Positions 21,055-31,095 of a stretch of DNA of 36,009 nt are shown piece by piece. The DNA comes from Chara braunii (taxonomy: Eukaryota; Streptophyta; Charophyceae; Charales; Characeae). The first letter of the stretch is position 1, and every line of letters starts with the position of its first letter. The notes beneath the pieces were generated by a model that was given only the letters and a program-made list of their open reading frames with translations, ran no database searches and was not told the DNA's origin. The DNA is taken from assembly GCA_003427395.1 (NCBI GenBank), contig BFEA01000174.1, forward strand, positions 1,655,673 through 1,691,681, read 5' to 3'. Made by a program: the position numbers and the translations under genes.

Positions 21055-21655
21055 AAAGGTCCACCTGGGTGGGCCTGATTGGATGGCAGCAACACCAGAC
21101 ACGTACCCGTTTGAAAGTGCCTGATCAAATCATCACCAACTCGAAATAATAGGTCCCACCTGACAGGGCCTGACTAGTGGCAAGGGAAAAGGGCTTGCCT
21201 GAATGGGCCTGGCTAATAGCAATCTCAAAGAAAAGGAGAGGCTCGCCTGACTGGACCATCAGCAACTCGAAATAAATGAGGAGCCCGCTCGAGCGGGCCT
21301 AGCCAGCAGCAACCCGAAATAAGCAGGGGCACACCTTAATATGCCTGGCAAGCGGCAACTCGAAACAACTGGGGGGCCCGCTTGAGTGGGCCTAGCCAAC
21401 AGCAACTCGAAATAAGTAAGGTCCGCCTGAATGGGCCTGGCTAGCGGCAACTCGAAATAAATGAGGGGCCCGCTTGAGTGGGCCTAGCCAGCAACAAATT
21501 GTAGTAAGTAGGGCCCGCCTGAATGGGCCCGGCTAGCAGGAACTCGCGGAAAAGGCCCGCCTGAGTGGGCCTGGCTAACAGCAACCCAAAGCGTGAGGGC
21601 CCGCCTTAGTGGGGCCCAGGCAGCAACAAGTAAAGGGAACTCACCTGAGAGGCCT
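21055..21655. repeat. Degenerate ~46-bp tandem array
   Basis: About 12 copies of a unit like 'cccgcttgagtgggcctagc' + 'cagcaactcgaaataa' + spacer, with periods of about 45-47 bp and drifting. Each copy has a small self-complementary core (CCCGCTTGAGTGGG; one copy CCCGCTCGAGCGGG is fully palindromic at about 21281). Weaker copies may extend left into the unknown gene's 5' block. Confidence 0.8.
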
Positions 21656-22114
21656 GAGAGGACCCTCCAACAGCAATCACTGTAACAGCAAGAGATGAAC
21701 CGTATTTACTGGACCAGCAAGTGTTGATCTGCAGATTACTGGGTCAGTAAAGACTGCACTGCGAATCATCCATTACTGTCTGCATAGGGACTGAATTGCA
21801 AACTACCACCTCCACAAGGACTGATCCATATTCACCATGTGCACAGAGACCGGGCTGCATCCACCTGCATGGCAAGGACTAGACTTGGGAAAGCATGGAC
21901 TGCAAGTTCGGGCAGGAGCAGGACCTGGCTTCACTCTCAGGATTCAACCCTTCAGTTAAACGGAGTTTGTCCCCGCCTCCTCAAGTCCTTGTCTGGTCAG
22001 CACGAGCTCGAACGCCCTTGGATCTGACACATTGTAGCTAACACACTTCCCAGCTCATACCCACATATCAAATCTAGGGACCACACCTTTGAACGGGTGG
22101 AATCAGGCAATGCA
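21656..22114. other. Unassigned sequence between two tandem arrays
   Basis: No convincing gene or element. Repeated short words (ggactg, ccatgtgcac) suggest it may be old repeat. Confidence 0.4.
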
Positions 22115-22735
22115 CCTCCACGTGCAACTCGAGCAGGATCAGGGTACGTATATCTGTGCGAGCCGCCATATGAGCAAAAGATTGGGCCGTGCGCCCCCAC
22201 ACGAGCCTACATATGGGCAAGATCAGGCCACGAGCACCTGCGCGAACCTACATACGGGCAAGATCAGGCCGAGCGCACTTGCGCGAACCTACATGTGGGC
22301 ACGATCCGGCCGCTCACACCTGTGCTGGCCTCCGTATGAGTAAGATCAGACCGCGGGCGCTGCCAAGAATCCCCGTATGTGCCAGATCAGACCATGCACA
22401 CTTGCGCGAGCCTCCTTATGAGCCAGATTGGACTGTGCTCCCCTGCCCAAGCCTACGTATGGGCAAGATCAGGCCGAGCGCGCCTTCATGAGCTCACATA
22501 TGGGCAAGAGCCAGATCAGACCGCACATACTTGCACAAGGTCCGGTATGGGCCACATCAGACCGCACGTAGTTGTGCGAGCCCTCGTATGAGCCAGTTCA
22601 GACCGTGCACACTTGTGCAAGCCCCAGTATGAGCCACCTCAGACTGCGCACACTTGCACGAGTCCTCGTATGAGCCAGATCAATCCGCACGTACTTGCAT
22701 GAGCACTCGTCTGAGCAGGATCGAGATGGCAGAGG
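22115..22735. repeat. 41-bp minisatellite, ~14 copies
   Basis: The unit is of the form 'cctacgtatgggcaagatca' + 'ggccgagcgcacttgcgcgag'. Copies counted from 22206 are almost all 41 bp (two sampled copies exactly 41), diverged mainly by substitution; one copy near 22497 carries a small insertion. 41 is not divisible by three, so open frames here cycle through frames and are not genes. Confidence 0.9.
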
Positions 22736-23189
22736 GCACATGCAGTCACGATCCGGAAGCTCTTAGTAGGGAAACAGTGTGCGCAGGGGAGGGGGTGCAG
22801 CCAGAATATGAGCGCGCGCAATCGGGTCCGTGCACACAGCGAGAATCTTGCACGCACAGCCAAGGAATAAGTACGCACAGGAATATGCAGCCTGGATCCA
22901 AGTTCGTGCCGTTAGGAATAAGCGCAACCAGCCGAGAGCCAAGTGCGCAGCTGATTTGGGAACACACATTCACTAGCGGACACGCAGAAGGCAGACAGAG
23001 ACACTTGTAGATTGCCAACAGGCACACGCATGGCGAGTAGAGGCATGCATGGCCACCTATGAGTTCGTCCTTTCACTGATAGGGACACACACACACACCT
23101 ACGAGTGCACACACCACTAGTAGGAGCAAGTATGATCACCTGCGGGCGAGCGTTTAGCTGATAGGAGCACAGGAAAGTGGCAGCTTTAG

Positions 23190-23191
<2 letters not shown>
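22736..23191. other. Unassigned, weakly repetitive sequence
   Basis: CAC/GCGCA-rich words (cgcacag, gcacacgca) and a CA run at 23087-23097. It could be decayed continuation of the 41-bp array. No gene seen. Confidence 0.4.

Positions 23192-23256
<65 letters not shown>
23192..23256. repeat. (GA)n microsatellite
   Basis: About 32 uninterrupted GA dinucleotides. Confidence 0.98.
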
Positions 23257-23260
<4 letters not shown>

Positions 23261-23461
23261 GCACAAGGATCGTCAGTGGGCTCGGGCTAGTGGCTTATCC
23301 GCCACCAGTGGCCTGGGCCGCACCGCCCCTCCTACGTCGTCTGTTTGCTCTCTCCACGCTTCAATCCGGCCCTCTCGGTATCGTCCCTGCTTACGCTTAT
23401 CTTCCCCCTCGAAAGAAGTGCTTCTACTGTGATGCGTGTCTTGTCTCTTTTCAGCGGACCA

Positions 23462-23486
23462 GCCTCCCCTTATATAGTGGGGAGGC
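23462..23486 (-). promoter_or_regulatory. Minus-strand TATA box in the loop of an 8-bp hairpin
   Basis: GCCTCCCC (23462-23469) and GGGGAGGC (23479-23486) are perfect complements flanking TTATATAGT. On the minus strand the loop and stem read CTATATAAGGGG, a plant-type TATA box. It would direct transcription leftwards, toward the tandem arrays and the unknown minus-strand coding region ~2.5 kb away. LTR promoter status is a guess. Confidence 0.4.
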
Positions 23487-23539
23487 CAGTCGATTGGCCC
23501 CATGTGCCACTGTCCTGTTTCTTGATGTAGTTACCAGTC

Positions 23540-23713
23540 CTAAAAATAGCCTGGGACTGCACTACTTATCGAATGGGACTGGGACAAGCCCAGTTCGTGG
23601 GATCCTAACGGCCGGGCCTGCGCTAAAAATAGATCGGGTCAGTGCTAAAAATAGTGCGGGATTGGGACAGGCCCGATCCCGGAATACGAAGAGTCTGTCC
23701 TCGCTAAAAATAG
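23540..23713. repeat. Four copies of CTAAAAATAG
   Basis: Exact CTAAAAATAG at 23540, 23623, 23645 and 23704, each among GGGACTGGGACA-like words. The 10-mer equals a MEF2-type MADS-box binding consensus; alternatively the copies are simply part of a degenerate repeat. Confidence 0.6.
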
Positions 23714-23730
23714 AAGAGGACCCCTCTTAA

Positions 23731-25990
23731 TTATTACAAGGGTCTATGTTGCATACTCGTGAAACACAGTCATAGATTCCCAGAACCGACCAGATAATAC
23801 AGAGTTAATACAAATACAAGCGGAAAACGTGAGATACCTTGGACTAACTCAGACCTGACTCGGATTGCACTCTCAAACATTCATCGGGGGTGTGAATGCC
23901 CTGGCCTCAGACATAGACGAAAGGCCAGGGACTGAGATCATCCACAGACGAAGGGAGAGAGGGGGAGAGACGAAAGGAGGAGGAGAGGGGAAGATGACGT
24001 CAACTCGATATCTCCAAAGATAGTATCTTGAAATGTCAGAAATGACGAAAATCCGAAATGTCGCGAATGCCAAGCCTCACAATGTCTCAGATATTGATCT
24101 CACAATGTCAAGTACCTCTTCGGAAGGAAAATGAAATCAGATCCCCAAATAGTCCTCAACTCATAGTCCCAATGTTGCTGTCTCAGATGTCATCAGAACT
24201 CGTAACCATCTCCCATACTGGAGTAGTCCTGTAGGAGAAGTAGAAGTAGACTTAGACTGAGAAGGTAGGAGGGGAGAGAGAGAGAGAGAGAGAGAGAAGC
24301 GGTAGAGGAGAGGAGGGAGAGAAGGCGAAGCCTTCCTACCTGGCTATGGCGCTGCAAAGGGGCTGGGCCGGTAACTGGCGAGGCGCCCAGTGCTGCGCTA
24401 ATCCGCTGAACCTTGCTCCCTCGCTGCTCCTCGCTGCTGCAGCGCTGCGCTAATCGAGCTAACGCTGGGCTGCTGCGCTTATCCTGAAGACTAACCCCGT
24501 CTATACTAACTCTCTGCTACTGAGGCTGGTACCCAGCCTTTGTAGTGCTGGGCCGGCCTCTTGCCTACTGGTACCTACCGGCCTGGACCGTTGATCGGAT
24601 CGACGGTCCAGATTCAAACTGGACTTGGCACCTAAACTTGGGGCAGCCTCTGAAACGCCGCCGGTAGGTTCTAATCTGAACCGGTACCGGCCAGAGGCCG
24701 TTTGGGCCTAAACGTGCCCTGCGTCTGGCGTGTCTGGGCCTGGTCTGAACCGTTGTCCCCCTACGCCTACCCTGCCTACTGGGAACCGGGCCCTGACTGG
24801 CGCCCGTGTGGCTCAGAATGCCACAGTCTCTCTCTCTTTACGTTGGCCATTTTGAACCGTCCCTTTCCCGACCCGGCTATACGGCCATGTCGATCTGGTC
24901 CCAAACGGCCAACCCCACTTTTCTCACCAAACCAATGTCCGTTTTCAGCGCTGTTTGGCCCAAGTCCCGCCGTCCTGAATCGTGAGATCGTGCGCAGTGA
25001 GGGGAAGCGGCTGGATTGACTGCAAACCAGCCGTTTGACTAACTGTGGGTCCCACTGTACCATCTACAGACTGACTGGCACTATGCTGAGTGCTTCGCCC
25101 AGATGCCTGCGTGGCCCTGACTCAGCACCAGCTCTTCGGTGGCAAGTTGTTCCGTGCCCAACCGCCTCCTGTCCCTAGCCTCCCGTCTAAGCCTCCTCTC
25201 GTCCTCTGGTTTTAACTGCAAGTAGACTAGAGGTAGACTACGGGCGGTTCTCTTGGTGAACCTAGAGTCAACTACTCCATCGCTTTCACTACCTTCCTCG
25301 CTCATTAACCAGATACTGTTCTCTAAGCCTTCTCTCTCTGACCGGTGTAGAATAAATAAAAATAAAATAAATGCTGTCCCATACTCAGGACACTGTACAA
25401 CGGTAACAGCAGATATATACAGACGTCTCGGTTGAGATTTCCTATTGGATCAGTTCTGTATTTGACAATGCGGAAAGAAAGCAGAACAGGTAACTACCTG
25501 TTTCTACCTATCACAGTCAATGACAGATTAGCAGTCCGGTCAATACTAACCAGTCCAACAGAAAAGCGATTATCTGATGAATGCATGAAAGACGGACATA
25601 TACAAGATATACAGAACAAGTTTTCAGCTGGAACCCAACCCCTTTCGACATCTCCTCGATCATCTTTCCCTATGACATCTTCAGACACAAAAATTGAAAA
25701 GCAGCAGCGACTTATAGTGATCCGTCCCACCTCCGTACTCAGCAGTCAATGGCTGGCCAGCACCGACCACAACTTCTTTAAACCACCACTACCTCTGTCA
25801 CTCTTGGTTTCCCACCTTTTTCAAACTTTTTGGGGGTCTGTGGAGGCTCGGCAGTCATGCCTTGTGGGCCTGTTCGAGAAAGAAAAGCAAAAACAAAAGA
25901 CCAAGATGGTGAAGCCGTGCATGACGTTGTGCTCACAGCCTTGCACCAATACTCAGAAGAAAGAATCTAACAACTATTGTGGCAAGTTTC
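23731..25990. other. Unassigned sequence
   Basis: Includes a (GA) run at 24270-24296 and an A/T-rich stretch near 25350-25370. Several open frames (for example 25432-26088) show no domain, motif or codon pattern that I can tie to a family. I call no gene here. Confidence 0.5.
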
Positions 25991-26037
25991 AGGTTTTTTA
26001 TTTATTTATTTATTTATTTATTTTTATTATTATTAAC
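25991..26037. repeat. (TTTA)n microsatellite
   Basis: About eight TTTA units followed by TTTTATTATTATTAAC. Confidence 0.95.
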
Positions 26038-26817
26038 AAAAAATCCCCCGCCAGTGTTAGTGGTGCTGATAAGAGCAGACACCACTAGCACCTGGGGAGA
26101 GGCTCCATCTATTGGTGGGGAGTGTCACCTGCTGGAAAACGGGTCCAGCGTCCCTTATACAGGCTGAAATTGAAATACATCAGAAAACAGTTGTGGGATG
26201 TTCCTGCCAGCATTGATTACCCTGGGATCCGGGGGATTGACTGAGCAGGATATTGGGAGGAAGGGGGAACCTCTTCGCCCTGAATTCGGCGCCAGGTACA
26301 TCGCTACACACTATCTCCCTCCCCTTAAGCCATATCGAGTCCATGCTAGCTGGGAGCCGGGTCAGATGGGAGGAGCCACTGGGGGGCAGTGGGACCTCCT
26401 TTCATCTCCCTTCTTTTTAGGACTGGTATCTGCATATCAACCCTTACACTTTTTTCGGCTTTGCACAGTGCCTTGTCTCAGAAGAAACTATTAAGCTCCC
26501 TGCTTCCTCACCCTGCTCTGCCTATCTTTCCGTCGAGGATCGAGGGGCAGGGGCCAGGCGGGACCAATGGGGGGCACCAGTAGGTCCGTTCTTTCCCTGT
26601 CCCTCGATTCTTATCCCTCTACCGTCCGCAATCTCAGACCTTTAGAGCTCGACTTCCAATGCCAAGGGGTGGGGAGGCAGTCCAATCCTTGAATATGAGA
26701 CGGTAGTCCCGTGGAACTGGCACCTGCTGGTCTTCTTCTTGTCTTTGTCCCTCTCTCTCGTTGTCGCCCGGCCATTGTAACCTGGCCACCCATCCTTCCC
26801 TTGGTCTGCCCCGCCAT
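26038..26817. other. Unassigned; possibly LINE 3' UTR in part
   Basis: No gene seen. Because the LINE fragment reads right to left and stops at 26818, some of this stretch may be its 3' untranslated region. No poly-A tail or target duplication was found. Confidence 0.35.
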
Positions 26818-27717
26818 TCATTGGCAAATCTGGAGATTCTTTCTGATGTCTTTTAGTCTGTGATAGGAAGCCAGCACCTGTTTCGTTTCCTGCCACTTCT
26901 GCGTAATCTCGAGTTGGAAGTGGTTCTTGAACTGTTCCTTCCTTTCCTCCCCTTCCACTCTAACTCCTTCCATAGCCATTGCACAACGCTGCCACCATAG
27001 GACCCATAGTATCGTCCTCCTGGCCAGAGCGAACATATTCCTTGCATAATCCGTGTTTTGCAGGGCCAGGTAATAACCCAACAGGATCGCTCTCCAATCC
27101 CATGGCCATGGTTGGTCAGGAACCATCTGCCTCCACACCCTCTCCCACCATCTCCATGTAAGGGCTGTCGTGGGACATTGTAAGAAGACATGCTCTATTG
27201 TTTCTATTCTCCTGTGGGACGGGAAGCTATGGAGGCAGCGTGGGCACCATGGGTGGGCCCGTCCTTGTTCCAAATGAGTGTGGTCAATTATCTTATTATT
27301 TGTGGGGAGGCAACGGTGGGCAATTTCCTGCAACCATTGTATGGGGGATAGCAGTTCCCGATCCACATTCAGGTGTCGTTGCCACTTATCGATCACTACT
27401 TCTCGCAGGTTCTTTTTAGCCCGTAGCATCTTATACGTAGCCTTTACTGTCAAGTTATTAACTGTTTTTCGCCTGATGTTATTTGGTCTTGCTTTTTGTG
27501 TGGGATTCCATTGCCATTCCATGGGGTCCAGGGGGAGTTTGGCTAGTGGGGTGTTACGCCTGTATGCTCTACGTTCATCCCCTTCCCCTAGGGTCCTGAT
27601 CCTGTAAAGGGTCCCCTTCTCGGTCCATTCAAAAGGCGCCCCACTGCCTGTTAGTTCTCCCCTTCCACCCACACTATACCACTCTAAAAGCACATCCTCT
27701 AGCTTTTCAATATGCAC
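26818..27717 (-). pseudogene. C-terminal part of a LINE (non-LTR) ORF2 with zf-RVT finger
   Basis: A 299-codon open frame on the minus strand. Residues about 158-181 read CPRC, 14 residues, H, four residues, C (..IEHVFLQCP), the zinc-binding module found after the RT of plant LINE ORF2 proteins. It is preceded by a W/K-rich connector with LREVVIDKWQRHLN and SPIQWLQEIAHRCLPTNNKI, and followed by a helical tail rich in W (RWWERVWRQM, VLWWQRCAMAM). The endonuclease and RT domains are missing: upstream, at 27718-28100, there is a stop and non-coding sequence confounded by the assembly duplication. The listed start is a GTG and not a real initiation site. Confidence 0.75.
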
Positions 27718-27845
27718 TCGCTCGACCTAGTGAGAGTCGCCCTTTCTCGATACCCAGTCCCCTTCCTGAACTGAGCTTTTGTTTTCTTTCTTTCTTTTTT
27801 TGTTTTGGTGCCCTGCCAGGGAGGCATGGCGCAGTCCACGGGCTG
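27672..27845. repeat. Left copy of an artefactual 174-bp direct duplication
   Basis: By eye identical base for base to 27881-28054, from 'cactataccactc' to 'ccacgggctg'. See the adapter entry. Confidence 0.93.
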
Positions 27846-27880
27846 TCTCTTATACACATCTAGATGTGTATAAGAGACAG
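27843..27880. other. Nextera mate-pair junction adapter (assembly artefact)
   Basis: 38-bp perfect palindrome: the 19-bp Tn5 mosaic end CTGTCTCTTATACACATCT followed by its reverse complement. This is exactly the circularisation junction of Nextera mate-pair libraries. Frames across it encode the well-known contaminant peptide VSYTHLDVYKRQ. It is not biological. Confidence 0.98.
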
Positions 27881-28054
27881 CACTATACCACTCTAAAAGC
27901 ACATCCTCTAGCTTTTCAATATGCACTCGCTCGACCTAGTGAGAGTCGCCCTTTCTCGATACCCAGTCCCCTTCCTGAACTGAGCTTTTGTTTTCTTTCT
28001 TTCTTTTTTTGTTTTGGTGCCCTGCCAGGGAGGCATGGCGCAGTCCACGGGCTG
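27881..28054. repeat. Right copy of the 174-bp duplication
   Basis: Same sequence as 27672-27845, shifted by 209 bp (174 bp plus unmatched adapter). Most likely the chromosome has one copy. Confidence 0.93.
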
Positions 28055-29930
28055 CTGAGACTTTTGTGGAGGAGGGCATGACCAGACTACTACTTCGCAG
28101 AACGTATGAACCCGCTTTCCCGCCCTAAGTTCAGTTTTTTTCTTTCTTTATTTTTCTTCCGTGGACCTGACACTCCTTCCGTAATGCCCTCACTGAGGGC
28201 ATACTCACACAACAACTTTGGGATAGGTATCTACCAGGTATCACGTCCAAAGGGGTGTTTTTTTTTTCTTTTTTTTTTGTGGTTGTAAGCATTACCTGCA
28301 TGTATCTTCTACATACTACTAAAGGAAAAGCCGGGTCTCGCGTGACACTGGCGTGAGACCTTGTTTTCGGGTTTGGGAACCCGGGTGGTGGGCCCAGGCA
28401 GGGAAGAAAAATGCCTTTTTGAAATCACGACCGGCGGACCAACGAACAGGGCGCGCCCGCTGCCGGCTACGAATTGTCGTCGGTTGCTTTGAAATGGGTC
28501 GCGCCCGCCCGTTGTCGCACTTTTTTCTAGTCGATCCGCTTCAGGCGATCGGAAGGCCAACAGGCTGTCACGCAGGGTTTTGTATGTGATTGCAATAAAT
28601 AAAATAAATTAAACGATGCAAATCCCTTCCTGTTGTGTGCGCCCGGCTTCGAGCGAGACCCTTCAATTGCGGTCTTCGCCGGTCCCCGGTCTTAGGAATT
28701 TTTTATTTTGATTCGGAACAACAGTGAATCATGCAAATAATAATCATAAAACCATTGAGTGCTATGCATGCATCAGTTATGTCAATCTGATTTTGAGAAC
28801 TGTGACCAAATCATCCACGGGAGCAATCATCAAGCAAAACAATGCAAGAAGCAAGACCGACTGACTCGAGTGTTGACATAGTCAAATGGATGAGGGAAGA
28901 ATGAGAACTCATAATAGTCTCAGGAAGTACATATGGAAGAGAACATATGGTGGTAAGTAGACCCGAGTTTCGGTAATGCGAAGCGACGTACTAGTCCTAG
29001 TCGGCCTATAGGGATCTGCATAACGTTTCGAACGTCGGTTTGCACACGGGTCTGACTTGGGCATTATCCACACACACCTTTCATACTGACCTGCCCCTTC
29101 CATTTGATAGGCATATCCTGAAGCTGTTTACTCAACCCCTCTCCACAGGGTGCAGAAGAGGGTGTGGTCTTCAACCGCACTTGGCGGCTGTTTACTCAAC
29201 CCCTCGTAACTCAAAGTGCTTGTCAGCCGACACTTGAGTGTCGAACCCGACCGTCGAGATTATCAAGGGCCGCACAGTTACGAGTACTACATAGTACCCC
29301 ATCAGTGCGAGCGCTCGCATGTGCACGCATGGCTGGTCAATATGAGAAGGCCATACGCCCGCCCAACTTTTTATGCTAAGTTCAGCGAGCGAGGCCTATC
29401 CGACCCTCGCTTCGGAAAGTTATGGGTTGGATGCTGAAGGGATAATGAGTGTTGTGGTATTGTTGTATTGTTTTATTTTTGTATGTGTGTGGGTGTTGCG
29501 GTGTAACGCGTGGTGTGTGTGATGTGTCCTAGTCGATCGGCGTCGAGTCACGTTTGGGACCTCAACCCCCCAGTGCGTCGGCTCGCGTAGGGGTTCGATT
29601 TTTGGGCGTCCGACCGCGCGTGCCCCCTATGCTACAGCGAACGAGAAACGCCCTCGGTTGGGCCACCTCTGCAATTGCATACGAAAAGCCTTCGCATGTG
29701 GCTCAGTAGCTCGACGGGGATATGCCCACCCAAGGGATGGTGATAGCTCCCGCAGGTGGAGGTAAGCGGTGCCTCGCGTGACCTTGTCCTGTCGTAGGGG
29801 CTTGCGGGAGGTACGGCTGGCGCACTCGGCCGGAGCGGCAAACGCTCTCCGCGACAAGTCCTGCAAAATCCTGCGTGATGCGGTCGGGAGGGTCCCCGTG
29901 CGGGACCGATGCGCTCGACACCGTACCATC
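28055..29930. other. Unassigned sequence between LINE fragment and E4
   Basis: T-rich runs at 28128-28150 and 28256-28280, then GC-rich DNA. A 19-bp direct repeat 'gctgtttactcaacccctc' lies at 29123 and 29187. From about 29770 the plus strand is open and may be divergent Gag of E4, since the open frame runs directly into recognisable E4 Gag (RTISGQVKAKDH). No other gene is supported. Confidence 0.4.
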
Positions 29931-30429
29931 TCTGGTCAAGTTAAGGCCAAGGATCATTTGATCCTGACTTTAAATGAGGGTGGTATGGAGGAGGTCCCAT
30001 AGATTGGGGCCTAGAAGAGTAGCGCGGTGGCGATAGTTAGGGGAGGACTTATGTTGTTGTCGCGGCTGGAAGGAGGCTGCAAGGAAGAGGAGGAGGGCGG
30101 GGCCAAGGGGGCCAGGCTTCCGGTGGTCGAGGATAGAGTGATCAGGGTGTTGGCGGCGGAGGAAACTGCCCAGTGGGAGGTAGGGGTTAAGGTCCCCCGC
30201 AAAACTGCTCTCGTTTCACTCGGTGACCTCCCAGGAGGGGTGGATGGCACCCTGGCTTGCCAGAAGGCAGGCCCTGGGAAGATCTGGGCTGAGAACAACA
30301 ATGTGGCAAAGGTTGATAGACCAGGATCAGTGCATCTACTGCGGTGATCCGGGGCACATCATAAAATACTGCCCCAAGTACGGAGAAGCCCGGAGTGCTG
30401 TACAGGCAGCAAAAGGCAACCGCCGGTAG
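29931..30429 (+). pseudogene. gag: Gag C-terminal part of E4
   Basis: Homology to E1 Gag begins at about 29931. Stops follow EEVP (near 30000), then an RG/E-rich part in shifting frames. The last frame (30223-30429) carries the zinc knuckle CIYCGDPGHIIKYC (about 30337-30375) and ends AAKGNRR-TAG at 30427-30429, the same end as E1 Gag (VAKGNNQ-TAG). The N-terminal half is missing or too diverged to recognise. Confidence 0.75.
30409..30429 (+). promoter_or_regulatory. gag-pol junction of E4: -1 overlap at GCA_AAA_GGC
   Basis: The gag frame reads GCA AAA GGC AAC CGC CGG TAG. The frame -1 to it (CAA from 30417) encodes QPPVGVASALTP, matching QPVEVSVASAGT of the E1 pol frame. The layout therefore matches E1 codon for codon, including the TAG position. 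Confidence 0.5.
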
Positions 30430-31095
30430 GGGTCGCATCTGCCCTTACCCCTAGACCGTGTGGAGGAGTGCGTGCACCACAGAGAAACTCCCAACCCACA
30501 TGTGTCTATGGCAGAGGTTGTTGGCTCCAGCGAATGCTTGTTTTAGGGTCTCTCTAGGCACTTCCCTCACAGGTCTGGCAGAGGAATTGAAGGAGAGGAT
30601 GTAGAAGTCTTTAGAGGTAGAGTAGGGGCCCTTATGAACAGTGGGGCCACCCGCAGCTATATAAGTAAAAAGCATTGCAAAAGTTGAAGTTGAACCTAAA
30701 GGTCCAAAAGCTAGGAGACCCTATGGTCAGTATCCCCGTAGACAATCGCACTATGCAAGTCGAGGATTACGTCGAGGGAGTCCAGGCGTACTTTCGCCTA
30801 GAGAAGGATAGGAAGGTTCCCTGACTCTCCTCGTAGAAGATAGCCTTCCATTCGATATGGTCCTAGGAATGGACTGGGGAGAGGCAGCAGGGGCCACATT
30901 CCACTCTTCCATTCGATATGGTCCTAGGAATGGACTGGGTAGAGGCAACAGGGGCCACACTCCACTTGAGAGAGCACGAGTGAGGCTCCTTAGTCCATCA
31001 GGTGAAGTTAAGACTGCCCGCCTGTTTTATGTGTCAGGACTAGACAACCCACTGGCACATTGTTGTCTCGGTGCTCCCGCATTCCCGCGATTAGT
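30430..31095 (+). pseudogene. Protease region of E4, active-site Asp replaced
   Basis: The active-site region reads ALMNSGATRSYISKK where E1 has GLIDSGSTHSYISKK; the catalytic codon is AAC (Asn, 30637-30639) instead of GAC. Downstream come QVEDYVEGVQAYFRLEKDRK, then VLGMDW twice because of a 61-bp tandem duplication that also shifts frame. The frame from 30857 reads onward through ARLFYVSGLDNPLAHCCLGAPAF. The protease is inactive on the evidence of the Asn. Confidence 0.78.
30845..30966. repeat. 61-bp tandem duplication in E4 protease
   Basis: Units 30845-30905 and 30906-30966, both beginning 'cttccattcgatatggtcct', differ at a few positions (for example gggga/gggta), so they have diverged since duplication. 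Confidence 0.92.

Noticed and set aside
22089-22591. Open frames of 60-100 codons over the 41-bp array
   Set aside because: The 41-bp period rotates the frame; repeats without stops explain them.
22115-22735. CRISPR-like array
   Set aside because: Units are contiguous tandem repeats with no unique spacers, in eukaryotic DNA.
25432-26088. 218-codon plus-strand open frame
   Set aside because: No recognisable domain; its end runs through the TTTA microsatellite and composition looks non-coding.
27843-27880. Palindromic transposon end or recombination site
   Set aside because: Exact Nextera mate-pair junction sequence; artefact.
27699-28081. Open frames spanning the adapter (containing VSYTHLDVYKRQ)
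   Set aside because: Known contaminant peptide encoded by the adapter.
29590-29605. tRNA B-box-like GGTTCGATTTTT
   Set aside because: No matching A box, no cloverleaf and wrong B-box end.
29627-29957. Minus-strand open frames near 29.6-29.9 kb
   Set aside because: Arg-rich frames in GC-rich DNA; the plus strand here may be diverged E4 Gag instead.
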